Assembly (NCBI GenBank): GCA_016840025.1
Contig: JAEOTF010000530.1
Location: 1 to 10,929, forward strand
DNA length: 10,929 nucleotides
Reading direction: 5' to 3'
Source of the DNA: Candidatus Hodarchaeota archaeon
GTDB lineage: Archaea > Asgardarchaeota > Heimdallarchaeia > Hodarchaeales > YT1-039
Positions 1 through 5,130 of this stretch are shown here, in pieces. The first letter of the stretch is position 1; each line of letters opens with the position of its first letter. The translations under genes and the position numbers were made by a program. The notes below the pieces were generated by a model. The model did not search any database and was not told the DNA's origin. It saw nothing but the letters and a program-made list of their open reading frames with translations.

Positions 1-1
1 A

Positions 2-127
2 CATATGTTCTTATTAGGTAAAACGATACAGGTTTATCCGTTTTTGCGTTCACCTCGCAACAAAGAAGTGAACATTGACGAATCAACAAAAAATTATTTT
101 AATTGTTTGGAAGGCGGATTACTATAG
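2..127 (+). CDS. Partial C-terminal end of an unrecognised protein
   Basis: This is the only plus-strand frame open from the left edge; it runs 41 codons to a TAG at 125-127. The residues look protein-like rather than random: a hydrophobic stretch (FLLGKTIQVYPFLRSPRN) is followed by a polar helix-like tail (EVNIDESTKNYF). An ATG at 5-7 exists, but so short a product with no visible promoter is less likely than the tail of a gene beginning outside the window. I do not recognise the family. A chance open frame cannot be excluded, since AT-rich DNA is stop-rich but 41 codons is still short. Confidence 0.4.
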   Translation, partial: HMFLLGKTIQVYPFLRSPRNKEVNIDESTKNYFNCLEGGLL

Positions 128-256
128 AATCTTCAAATTTAACTATTGAGATCAGAAATTTCCTTAGAAAAAAATTGAAAACCGCAACTATATGAGAATT
201 ACTAATCTAATGTATGAGTTCTCTTTATTTTTTCCAATATCTATTGCTAAACTTGG

Positions 257-283
257 TTTTTTTGGTAACTAAGTTGAAAAAAA
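257..283. terminator. T7/A7 inverted tracts, possible bidirectional terminator
   Basis: Seven T (257-263) and seven A (277-283) flank a 13-base spacer. Either strand therefore reads into a U-tract, which is how archaeal transcription commonly ends. The tract on the minus strand lies just after the stop (289-291) of the ABC ATPase remnant, and the plus-strand tract lies downstream of the partial gene at the left edge. Confidence 0.35.
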
Positions 284-288
284 TGAAT

Positions 289-438
289 TCATGAAGAAAA
301 AATTTCACCATCTTGCATTTCTAGTACATAATCAAAGAAAGAGCGATGCCGCGGGTCATGACTGACCATTAAAACGCTTGTTTTGCCTTCAGATGTGTAA
401 GGGAAATTGATAGAAGCGATTTCTCTAAATGCAAAAGT
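289..438 (-). pseudogene. C-terminal remnant of an ABC transporter ATP-binding protein
   Basis: A 49-codon minus-strand frame runs from a stop at 439-441 to a TGA at 289-291. It translates to the typical end of an ABC-type ATPase. A helix (FREIASIN) is followed by GKTSVLMVSHDPRH, the last core beta strand and the H-loop (switch) histidine of the SHD motif. Then comes FDYVLEMQDGEI, matching the usual ending in which a residue such as R/DxVxxLxDG closes the domain. Walker A, Q-loop, signature and Walker B are all absent, and the frame has no start codon upstream of the family core. It is therefore a decayed 3' end, not a working gene. A T7 tract on its own strand follows the stop, probably its old terminator. 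The predicted promoter of the next plus-strand gene overlaps its truncated end. The family call is from motif recognition only. Confidence 0.6.
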
Positions 439-447
439 TTAACTTAA
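431..447 (+). promoter_or_regulatory. Possible archaeal promoter (BRE/TATA) of the nuclease-like cassette
   Basis: An A-rich BRE-like stretch followed by TTTAACTTAA is centred about 22-28 bases before the ATG codons at 464 and 470. No ribosome-binding site precedes them. That spacing fits a leaderless transcript starting at or next to the start codon. The region is AT-rich, so the match is weak on its own. Confidence 0.35.
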
Positions 448-463
448 TTCAATACATATTGTG

Positions 464-880
464 ATGTATATGTATTCCACTGAAGCTGTTTTTGAAGAAG
501 AGGTCATAAAAGTATTGAAAAAAGACCATTCGGATATAGAAACACAATATCGACCATTCTCAGACTTAAGTTATTCAGTAGATATTAAATCAATATTTAA
601 AGACATTGAAGAGTGGAGAGAGCTGAAAATTATTTTTTATAAAGATAAAGGTAGATCTATTCAAAATCTTTGGAAGGGATTTGGAAAGGTTATACTAATG
701 CAGGATTTAGTAAATAAAATAATTGAAAAAAAAACAATCTCAGTAAATAATATTCTAACGCTCCCAGAATATGACCTTAATAAAATACCAGAAAAGGTAA
801 TTAATTCCATGGTTTCAATTATTAATATAGAAAAGCTTGTTGACGAGGATATTAAATATTTAGCAAAGGTTGGTGAATGA
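464..880 (+). CDS. Putative PD-(D/E)XK nuclease-like protein
   Basis: Small protein of about 138 residues; function inferred, family not firmly recognised. Counting from GTG at 461, the order of elements fits a restriction-endonuclease-like fold. An N-terminal helix with acidic residues (FEEEVIKVLKK, 11-21) is followed by a hydrophobic strand with the expected metal-binding Asp (YSVDI, D41). Next is E54-L-K56 in WRELKII, the (D/E)XK element. A helix (NLWKGFGKVILMQDL, 69-83) sits where Cas4/RecB-type nucleases carry their Q-motif helix, here without a clear Gln-x3-Tyr. The tail (about 84-139) is helical and charged. GTG 461, ATG 464 and ATG 470 are alternative starts; none has a ribosome-binding site, so a leaderless ATG (464 or 470) is preferred. 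The next gene starts 3 bases after the stop, so the two form an operon. Base composition is visibly more AT-rich than the downstream genes, which fits transferred or defence DNA. Confidence 0.6.
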   Translation: MYMYSTEAVFEEEVIKVLKKDHSDIETQYRPFSDLSYSVDIKSIFKDIEEWRELKIIFYKDKGRSIQNLWKGFGKVILMQDLVNKIIEKKTISVNNILTLPEYDLNKIPEKVINSMVSIINIEKLVDEDIKYLAKVGE

Positions 881-883
881 TGA

Positions 884-1219
884 ATGGCAAGTAAAACAGA
901 AATAACAAAGAAACTTCACCAGGCAGAATTTCAATTTGATTTGAATCCAAAATCAGAAGATATTCCAGAGGAATATTATCCGAATGTCATTACAAAGGAC
1001 GGAGAATTATTAATTTATATTACAGATGAAGAAAATGACTCAGATGCCCTATTTGAAGCTGTTGGAAGGACTGTTGCGTTAAGAGAATATTTAACTCAAA
1101 ATAAATTAAACAAAAAGTATTCTGTAACATTGATTATTTTATTGGAACAATATAAAAAACTTAAAAAGGAAATAAGGCAAATTCTAAATCAGAGAATCCC
1201 ATTAATTATCTTAGAATGA
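884..1219 (+). CDS. Hypothetical protein paired with the nuclease-like gene; possibly a degenerate PD-(D/E)XK fold
   Basis: A 111-residue protein with no family I can name. A GGTGA Shine-Dalgarno sequence (872-876), inside the end of the upstream gene, sits 7 bases before the ATG, so the two are translated from one transcript. Predicted elements are: N-terminal polar helix (TEITKKLHQAEF); a short PN turn (33-34); a strand ending in LLIYITD (42-48); a helix with AVGRTVALREYL (59-70); a strand YSVTLIILL (79-87); a lysine-rich helix (YKKLKKEIRQILNQR, 90-104); and a final strand PLIILE (106-111). This order resembles the nuclease core of its neighbour, with N34 in place of the acidic residue and Y-I-T (45-47) in place of (D/E)-X-K. 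If so, it would be a catalytically dead partner. An antitoxin or immunity role is the main alternative. Low GC like its neighbour. Confidence 0.6.
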   Translation: MASKTEITKKLHQAEFQFDLNPKSEDIPEEYYPNVITKDGELLIYITDEENDSDALFEAVGRTVALREYLTQNKLNKKYSVTLIILLEQYKKLKKEIRQILNQRIPLIILE

Positions 1220-1254
1220 TTCAATTAATTTAGATTTTGACTAGTATTCTTTCC

Positions 1255-1292
1255 TGTTCTTTCGCAAATGCAACGAAACAAGTTAAAGAACA
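1255..1292. terminator. Inverted repeat between convergent genes, possible terminator
   Basis: TGTTCTTT (1255-1262) is the exact reverse complement of AAAGAACA (1285-1292), with a 22-base spacer. The spacer side also allows a shorter nested pairing, TTTCG (1260-1264) with CGAAA (1274-1278). The repeat lies 35 bases after the stop of the 884-1219 gene and before the end of the converging hydrolase remnant. No long U-tract follows, so it could instead be a binding site or chance. Confidence 0.3.
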
Positions 1293-1344
1293 CAAAAAGG
1301 ATAATAGATTAATAGATAGCGGCTGTTATGTGCTTTATTCTGTT

Positions 1345-1974
1345 TTATTGATAATTAGCCGTGATTACTACATCATTGTATGGCATAGTGAAAGTTGTAC
1401 TAAGAGCACTGGCATCGCCAAATGTACCTGTATTGTTACTTGGTGAAGTAGTTGTATGTTCGTAAACTGTACCGGCAATTACGGTCCAACCGATGAATAC
1501 TTCCCCTGTATTTGGAGTTCTTGCAGTAATATTTACTACAGTTCCAAGTTCGTAAAAACCTTTTATGTTATATTCCCAATCCTGACTTGGATTCCCACCA
1601 ACCGCGCCACCACTATACATTCCAGTTTCTAGGCTACCTACTACAGCTAATTCATAATTGTGAGGTGTATCTTTAACCTGTGAAAACATCCATTCCCAGA
1701 AGGTTGATGTTCTTGTAATCCATTGAATATTGCCAGGCGTTCCCCTATATCCTGGTGCACCAGTGAAATCCACCGTATGATCATAATTCGGCAACAAGGA
1801 GAACCTAAGATAAGAACCAGCAGTACGCCACTGTTCTACTTCTTGAGTCACAGTTGGTGTATCAAAGTAATTATCTAGTTGGCCAAGTGTAAGCCAAAAA
1901 GGCATATCTAGGCTGGAGCGTTCTGTCGCTAAGTTTTGTTTTTCATCAGGCAATTGGCTAATTTCTTCAGCCAA
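1345..1974 (-). pseudogene. 5'-truncated alpha/beta-hydrolase with C-terminal InlB-type repeat domain
   Basis: The frame encodes about 209 residues from a TTG at 1974 and stays open upstream only to a stop at 2008-2010. Residues 24-100 look like the last third of an esterase/dienelactone-hydrolase-type alpha/beta-hydrolase. A strand with a candidate catalytic Asp (PFWLTLGQLDNYFD, D34 or D38) is followed by a strand and candidate catalytic His (FSLLPNYDHT, H66), then a closing helix (FWEWMFSQV). The Gly-x-Ser-x-Gly nucleophile part, the first two thirds of the fold and any signal peptide are missing. Residues 139-207 resemble the divergent InlB B-repeat / bacterial repeat domain: YELGTVVNITARTPN, F-x-GW, then STTFTMPYNDVVITANY. 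Such domains occur in secreted surface proteins, so the parent was probably an extracellular esterase. Its DNA looks richer in G and C than the cassette to its left. With only 106 bases to the next gene, the 5' end is really lost; expression as a short protein from the internal ATG (residue 24) is possible but unlikely to be active. Confidence 0.6.
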
Positions 1975-2063
1975 TTGGAGAATTTTGAGAAATTTTTCGC
2001 TATTTTGCTAAAAATCTACAGAATTTGATAAGTTCCAATTCGGTTGAGTTCAGGTTTCTTGGG

Positions 2064-2084
2064 AAAAAACCAGTGTTTGTCACT
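2064..2084 (-). terminator. Possible terminator of the polyferredoxin gene
   Basis: On the minus strand a short AGTG/CACT stem (2081-2084 with 2072-2075, 5-base loop) overlaps the stop codon and is followed by six T (2069-2064). The 4-bp stem is weak; the U-tract is the main signal. Confidence 0.35.
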
Positions 2085-2880
2085 TCAGGAATGTCTTTTT
2101 TATTGCCTCTGTTACATTTTCAGAATAACCGGCCTGTAATCGCATTTTAGTTCGATGTACTACAATCATGTCCTCTGGAGTTCTAGGAATATGAATACAG
2201 GCACCACAAAGAATACAGGAATGATCAAAATACTGCAGTTTTCCGTTATCATCTAGTATAAAACAATCTAAGGGACAGATTTTGGACAATTGTTGACGAA
2301 AATTTTGTGCATGTTTCATATTTATCTCCAAAAATCCTTCAAAAACAGGTTTAGATTCAATAATTCCCATAGGGCAATTTACTTCACAACTACCACACCC
2401 CGCGCACTTGGAATAGTCAACATATAGTCGAGGGATGTTCTCTACAAATCTTAATTCGAGTGCTTGTTGTGGACATTGCGCAACACAGATTTGGCATCCC
2501 GGGCATCTCCCAACTGCATCTTCAATTTTTACTTTTACTTGACCTGATTGAATCAGCCGATGAAAAACCCCTGTTTCTACTATTGGGATTACTCTTTTTT
2601 CATTATTCCTTAAGTCCAGAGCATGAAAAGGACAGAACGCAATGCAATAACCACACCAAACACACTTTTGTTGATCAATCACAAGTTGTTTACGAAATCC
2701 TTCACCGTCATGAGAAAAAGAAAGTGCTTCTTGGGGACAAATAAGTGTACAGATATCACAAAACGCACATCGGTCACTAAAAAATTCTAATTCATCAACC
2801 AAGCCAAGTGTGCGTCGAATAAGTTTCCAACCATTGAAGTTGGTTTGAACATATGGCTTGATTGGCATATTTTTCATCAC
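2080..2880 (-). CDS. Polyferredoxin with four ferredoxin-type [4Fe-4S] motifs and a FixX-like C-terminal domain
   Basis: Soluble iron-sulfur electron carrier, about 265 residues, without signal peptide or membrane helix. Four complete C-x2-C-x2-C-x3-C-P motifs are visible: C38/41/44/48, C73/76/79/83, C126/129/132/136 and C159/162/165/169. A fifth site is split: C202-P (KICPLDC) and, 20 residues later, C222-x2-C-x2-C (CILCGAC). This is the arrangement of FixX-type ferredoxins (ICPAxxY ... CLECGTC), the small partner of ETF:quinone oxidoreductase-like FixABCX systems. The N-terminal part (GWKLIRRTLGL, before the first motif) resembles polyferredoxins of archaeal hydrogenase and Hdr/Fwd complexes. 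The role is therefore electron transfer between redox enzymes, partner unknown, since no oxidoreductase lies nearby. The start is GTG 2880, ATG 2877 or ATG 2868. A TATA-like box 26 bases before 2877 favours a leaderless start at 2880/2877. GTGAT just before 2868 could instead serve as a ribosome site. C206 is an extra, unassigned cysteine. Confidence 0.9.
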   Translation of the reverse strand: MMKNMPIKPYVQTNFNGWKLIRRTLGLVDELEFFSDRCAFCDICTLICPQEALSFSHDGEGFRKQLVIDQQKCVWCGYCIAFCPFHALDLRNNEKRVIPIVETGVFHRLIQSGQVKVKIEDAVGRCPGCQICVAQCPQQALELRFVENIPRLYVDYSKCAGCGSCEVNCPMGIIESKPVFEGFLEINMKHAQNFRQQLSKICPLDCFILDDNGKLQYFDHSCILCGACIHIPRTPEDMIVVHRTKMRLQAGYSENVTEAIKKTFLK

Positions 2881-2897
2881 TTTAATGACTATTGAAG

Positions 2898-2912
2898 ATA
2901 ATAAAATTTTCC
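2898..2912 (-). promoter_or_regulatory. TATA/BRE promoter of the polyferredoxin gene
   Basis: Read on the minus strand, GGAAAATTTTATTAT gives a purine-rich BRE-like part followed by a TATA-like box centred near 2903. This is about 26 bases upstream of the ATG at 2877, the spacing expected for archaeal leaderless transcription. A 5-bp inverted repeat (CTACA-GT-TGTAG, 2926-2937) lies just upstream and could be an operator, but it is short. Confidence 0.45.
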
Positions 2913-3220
2913 GTCTTTACAGATTCTACAGTTGTAGTCCTAAGAATAAATAATTTTTTGTTTAAATTTTAATTTTTACAGTGTTAATGTTGTTATTTCT
3001 CAAATAACACATGGTAAAGGGAGAAGATAGTATTATTCTGCATAAAAACAACTTTTATTCTTTTTTCCTGCCTTTCTCTTGTATTTGTGAGAAACTAGTT
3101 AATATTGTTAGGATAAATGAAGAAAAATGTAGTTCCCTTACCATTTACGGATTGTACCCAAATCTTATCACCATAGAGTTCCCCTATCATTTGTCTAGGA
3201 TAAACCCCACTGCTGTACTT
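2913..3220. other. Intergenic region without a recognised gene
   Basis: Apart from the promoter next to the polyferredoxin start, this stretch is AT-rich (T-rich run at about 2952-2977) and shows no convincing coding signal. A plus-strand open frame from ATG 3011 has no recognisable motif and runs antisense into the gene ending at 3221. I see no RNA gene or clear repeat here. Confidence 0.5.
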
Positions 3221-3910
3221 TCATTCGGATCCAACCATCCCTTCCCCCATCTCTTGTTCTTTACTGGAAGTAGATATAAAATCAATTAGACTGGATGTTC
3301 GTGATGTGATTCTGTTTTTTTTCTGTGGACTCTTCCTCTTCTTCCTCTCTATGTGTTTTTTCGTTTTTGAAACTTTTTTAACTATTCCTTCATTCTCTTT
3401 CAGTAAAATTTCAGATTCGGGATCAACTGAATCTTCTACCTCCAATAGGTCTCGATCTTTCCGATTTATTGTCTCTAATATGCCCTCTTCTTCCTTTTCT
3501 CTCTTTCTATTTTGTGTGTTGCACTTTGATGCGAGAAACCCCTCTTCCGTGTCAAATGGATAAGGTAGAATTACAATATCTTCAATATTACTGAGAAAGG
3601 GTGGGTTTGGATCGGCTTCCTTACTTCCATCGGTTTGAATAACATCTTTTATTTTTTGAATATAAGACTTTATCTCCGCATATTTAGTCGTTGCTACATC
3701 ATTTTCTGCTCGTGTGTGGCTCGCTGTGTTCTTCACATTTGAATTCTGGCTTCTATCTTTTTGTTTTCCTCTATAGACTTGACTTAGTTCATAGAAGACC
3801 CCGCTGATTAAAATAACGTTAAATACTATCAAACAGGTAAGAAATGATTGCTGGAGTAGGTAGGTTCCTAGAAAACTGATTAAAGCTATACTTGTATTCT
3901 TCTTACCCAT
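3221..3910 (-). CDS. Membrane-anchored, highly charged protein of unknown function
   Basis: A 229-residue protein I do not recognise. After MGKKNTS, residues 7-41 are almost entirely hydrophobic (SIALISFLGTYLLQQSF, then LTCLIVFNVILISGVFY). They are long enough for one extended membrane helix or a tight hairpin of two. Basic residues on both sides (KK; YRGKQKDR) do not settle the topology. The rest is hydrophilic and low in complexity. It has acidic and Ser/Asn-rich stretches (about 45-165), then a strongly basic segment (about 175-205, with KKVSKTKKHIERKKRK) and a short acidic end. This looks like an intrinsically disordered tail, which may bind an acidic partner or nucleic acid. The start is supported by GAGG (3920-3923) 9 bases upstream of the ATG and by a TATA box at 3964-3971. 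It follows the gelsolin-like gene in the same direction after 156 bases but seems to have its own promoter. A link to the cytoskeletal protein is speculative. Confidence 0.7.
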   Translation of the reverse strand: MGKKNTSIALISFLGTYLLQQSFLTCLIVFNVILISGVFYELSQVYRGKQKDRSQNSNVKNTASHTRAENDVATTKYAEIKSYIQKIKDVIQTDGSKEADPNPPFLSNIEDIVILPYPFDTEEGFLASKCNTQNRKREKEEEGILETINRKDRDLLEVEDSVDPESEILLKENEGIVKKVSKTKKHIERKKRKSPQKKNRITSRTSSLIDFISTSSKEQEMGEGMVGSE

Positions 3911-3963
3911 TACCGATTTCCTCGATGATTACCATCTACTACAATAGTTAATGTCGCATTTAG

Positions 3964-3971
3964 TATATAAT
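3964..3971 (-). promoter_or_regulatory. TATA box of the charged membrane-protein gene
   Basis: TTATATA on the minus strand would place the transcript start near 3941, giving a leader of about 30 bases that contains GAGG at 3920-3923, 9 bases before the ATG. TATA box, ribosome site and start codon agree with one another. Confidence 0.45.
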
Positions 3972-4066
3972 AATCGCAAATTCTACAGAAGATGCTCCCT
4001 TTCTCCTTCTCCCATAATGGAAGCTATAAATTTGAATAAAATATTCTAGCTCAATTGATAATTCAG

Positions 4067-4813
4067 TTACTTTGAATTTTTAGCCTTTGAGAGAGAATCA
4101 CGAAAGTCCTGTGTTTCATATCCTTCCTCAATGGATTCCACCCGGTACTCAATGCCATAATTCCTCTGCATATGTTGTGCAGAAAAAGCGCCATTAAATC
4201 TTGAATTAACATCAACCATGGAACCTATCCACAAATAAATCTTCTTGGAAACGTTATTAATAAGTATAAACACATTATCTCTCTTTATAAAATGTGAAGG
4301 ATCCTTAGGGGCTTGGAATTCAACAAAAGTCCCGTCAGAAGTCAGAAAAAATAACTGTATATCCCCACCTTCGATCGGTCTACCAAATAATGGTTTCTTT
4401 TCTATTTCTGCATGAATGGGCTTTGTTGGTGAAATACTCCCTGTTTGTTCCTCTGATTCTTCTTTTTGTTTCGATTTTTGAATCACAGTTGTTTTCGACT
4501 TTTGATATGACTCTTGAGGAGAAATAGAGCTTAATATTTCTTCAAGAAGTCCCTCTTTTACCTCGTCAACTGTCTCGACATGATAATTGAGTCTTCGTTC
4601 TTCTCGTAGACTTCTAGCTGCAAAAGCACCTGCGAACCTTGCACGTACGCCTGATTGTGCCCCCACACAAATGAAGATTTTTCTTAGCGCGTTATTAATG
4701 ATAAGATATACTTTATCGTCTTTTAAGATTTGAGAAGATTCATCACAGCCCTTTATTTCCCCAGAAAGATCATCAGTTAACTGAAAGATCTCCATGTCTT
4801 GTGTTTTAGGCAC
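4067..4813 (-). CDS. Protein with two gelsolin-like repeats
   Basis: A 248-residue cytoplasmic protein with two tandem gelsolin-like domains. Repeat 1 (about 7-90) has DDKVYLIINNALRKIFICVG, then an A-rich helix (RFAGAFAARSLRE) and YHVETVDEV. Repeat 2 (about 151-241) has DNVFILINNVSKKIYLWIG, the helix RFNGAFSAQHMQR and YRVESIEEGYE. This is the gelsolin signature: a strand pair with W-x-G, a long helix, and a final strand ending in a DEGxE-like motif. Eukaryotic gelsolins sever or cap actin in a calcium-dependent way. Asgard archaea carry two-domain versions thought to act on their own actins. Repeat 1 has Cys (I-C-V-G) where repeat 2 keeps the canonical Trp, and it lacks the DEG glycine, so the repeats have diverged. 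The linker (91-149) is Ser/Lys/Glu-rich and probably flexible. The start is GTG with AAGG 13 bases upstream and a TATA-like box at 4843-4853; ATG at residue 7 is an alternative. Function on actin is inferred. Confidence 0.8.
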   Translation of the reverse strand: MPKTQDMEIFQLTDDLSGEIKGCDESSQILKDDKVYLIINNALRKIFICVGAQSGVRARFAGAFAARSLREERRLNYHVETVDEVKEGLLEEILSSISPQESYQKSKTTVIQKSKQKEESEEQTGSISPTKPIHAEIEKKPLFGRPIEGGDIQLFFLTSDGTFVEFQAPKDPSHFIKRDNVFILINNVSKKIYLWIGSMVDVNSRFNGAFSAQHMQRNYGIEYRVESIEEGYETQDFRDSLSKAKNSK

Positions 4814-4842
4814 TTTTACTAACTTTCCTTATCAAAAAAGCG

Positions 4843-4853
4843 TTTAATATAAA
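4843..4853 (-). promoter_or_regulatory. TATA-like box of the gelsolin-like gene
   Basis: TTTATATTAAA on the minus strand is centred about 35 bases upstream of the GTG start at 4813, predicting a leader of roughly 10 bases. The AAGG at 4827-4830 would then lie at or before the transcript start, so it may not serve as a ribosome site. Confidence 0.35.
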
Positions 4854-5086
4854 CTTGGTTTTTTTAAACTATTTATTATTACTTCCTGTTAATAATTCTT
4901 TAGGTAGAAAATGCATTCCGATGAACAGAAATTAAGATGAAATCACTCCAATAACTGTTGTAACGGTTAATGTTATAATTATTCCTATACTCTCAATTAA
5001 TTGTCCAGCAATAAACACTACTGAGTTTTATAGATTCTTGAATTTTTATTGCAATATTATTCCCTTCACAAGAAAATATAAGAAGA

Positions 5087-5094
5087 ATATAAAA
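5087..5094 (+). promoter_or_regulatory. TATA box and start region of the first amidohydrolase
   Basis: ATATAAAA (5087-5094) predicts a transcript start near 5115. GGAG (5119-5122) then lies 8 bases before the ATG at 5131. Together they show that translation begins at 5131 and not at the in-frame TTG at 5038, which is upstream of the promoter. Confidence 0.5.
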
Positions 5095-5130
5095 TTGTCT
5101 AGATTAATATCTGCTTTTGGAGAGTCAAAT

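Noticed and set aside
1237..1446. Plus-strand 69-codon frame
   Set aside because: Overlaps the hydrolase end antisense, has no motif and no plausible start signal.
2460..2744. Plus-strand frame antisense to the polyferredoxin
   Set aside because: The opposite strand holds unmistakable cysteine motifs; this frame is a shadow.
2926..2937. CTACA-GT-TGTAG repeat as a defined operator
   Set aside because: Only 5-bp arms; mentioned with the promoter, but too short to call a site of its own.
3011..3289. Plus-strand 92-codon open frame
   Set aside because: No recognisable motif or ribosome site, and its last quarter is antisense to the gene ending at 3221.
3306..3563. Plus-strand frame rich in Phe and Ser
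   Set aside because: It mirrors the Lys/Glu-rich codons of the minus-strand membrane protein, a typical antisense shadow.
5038..5130. Longer start (TTG at 5038) for the first amidohydrolase
   Set aside because: The extra 31 residues have no match in the gap-free paralogue, and the TATA box at 5087-5094 and GGAG at 5119-5122 support the ATG at 5131.
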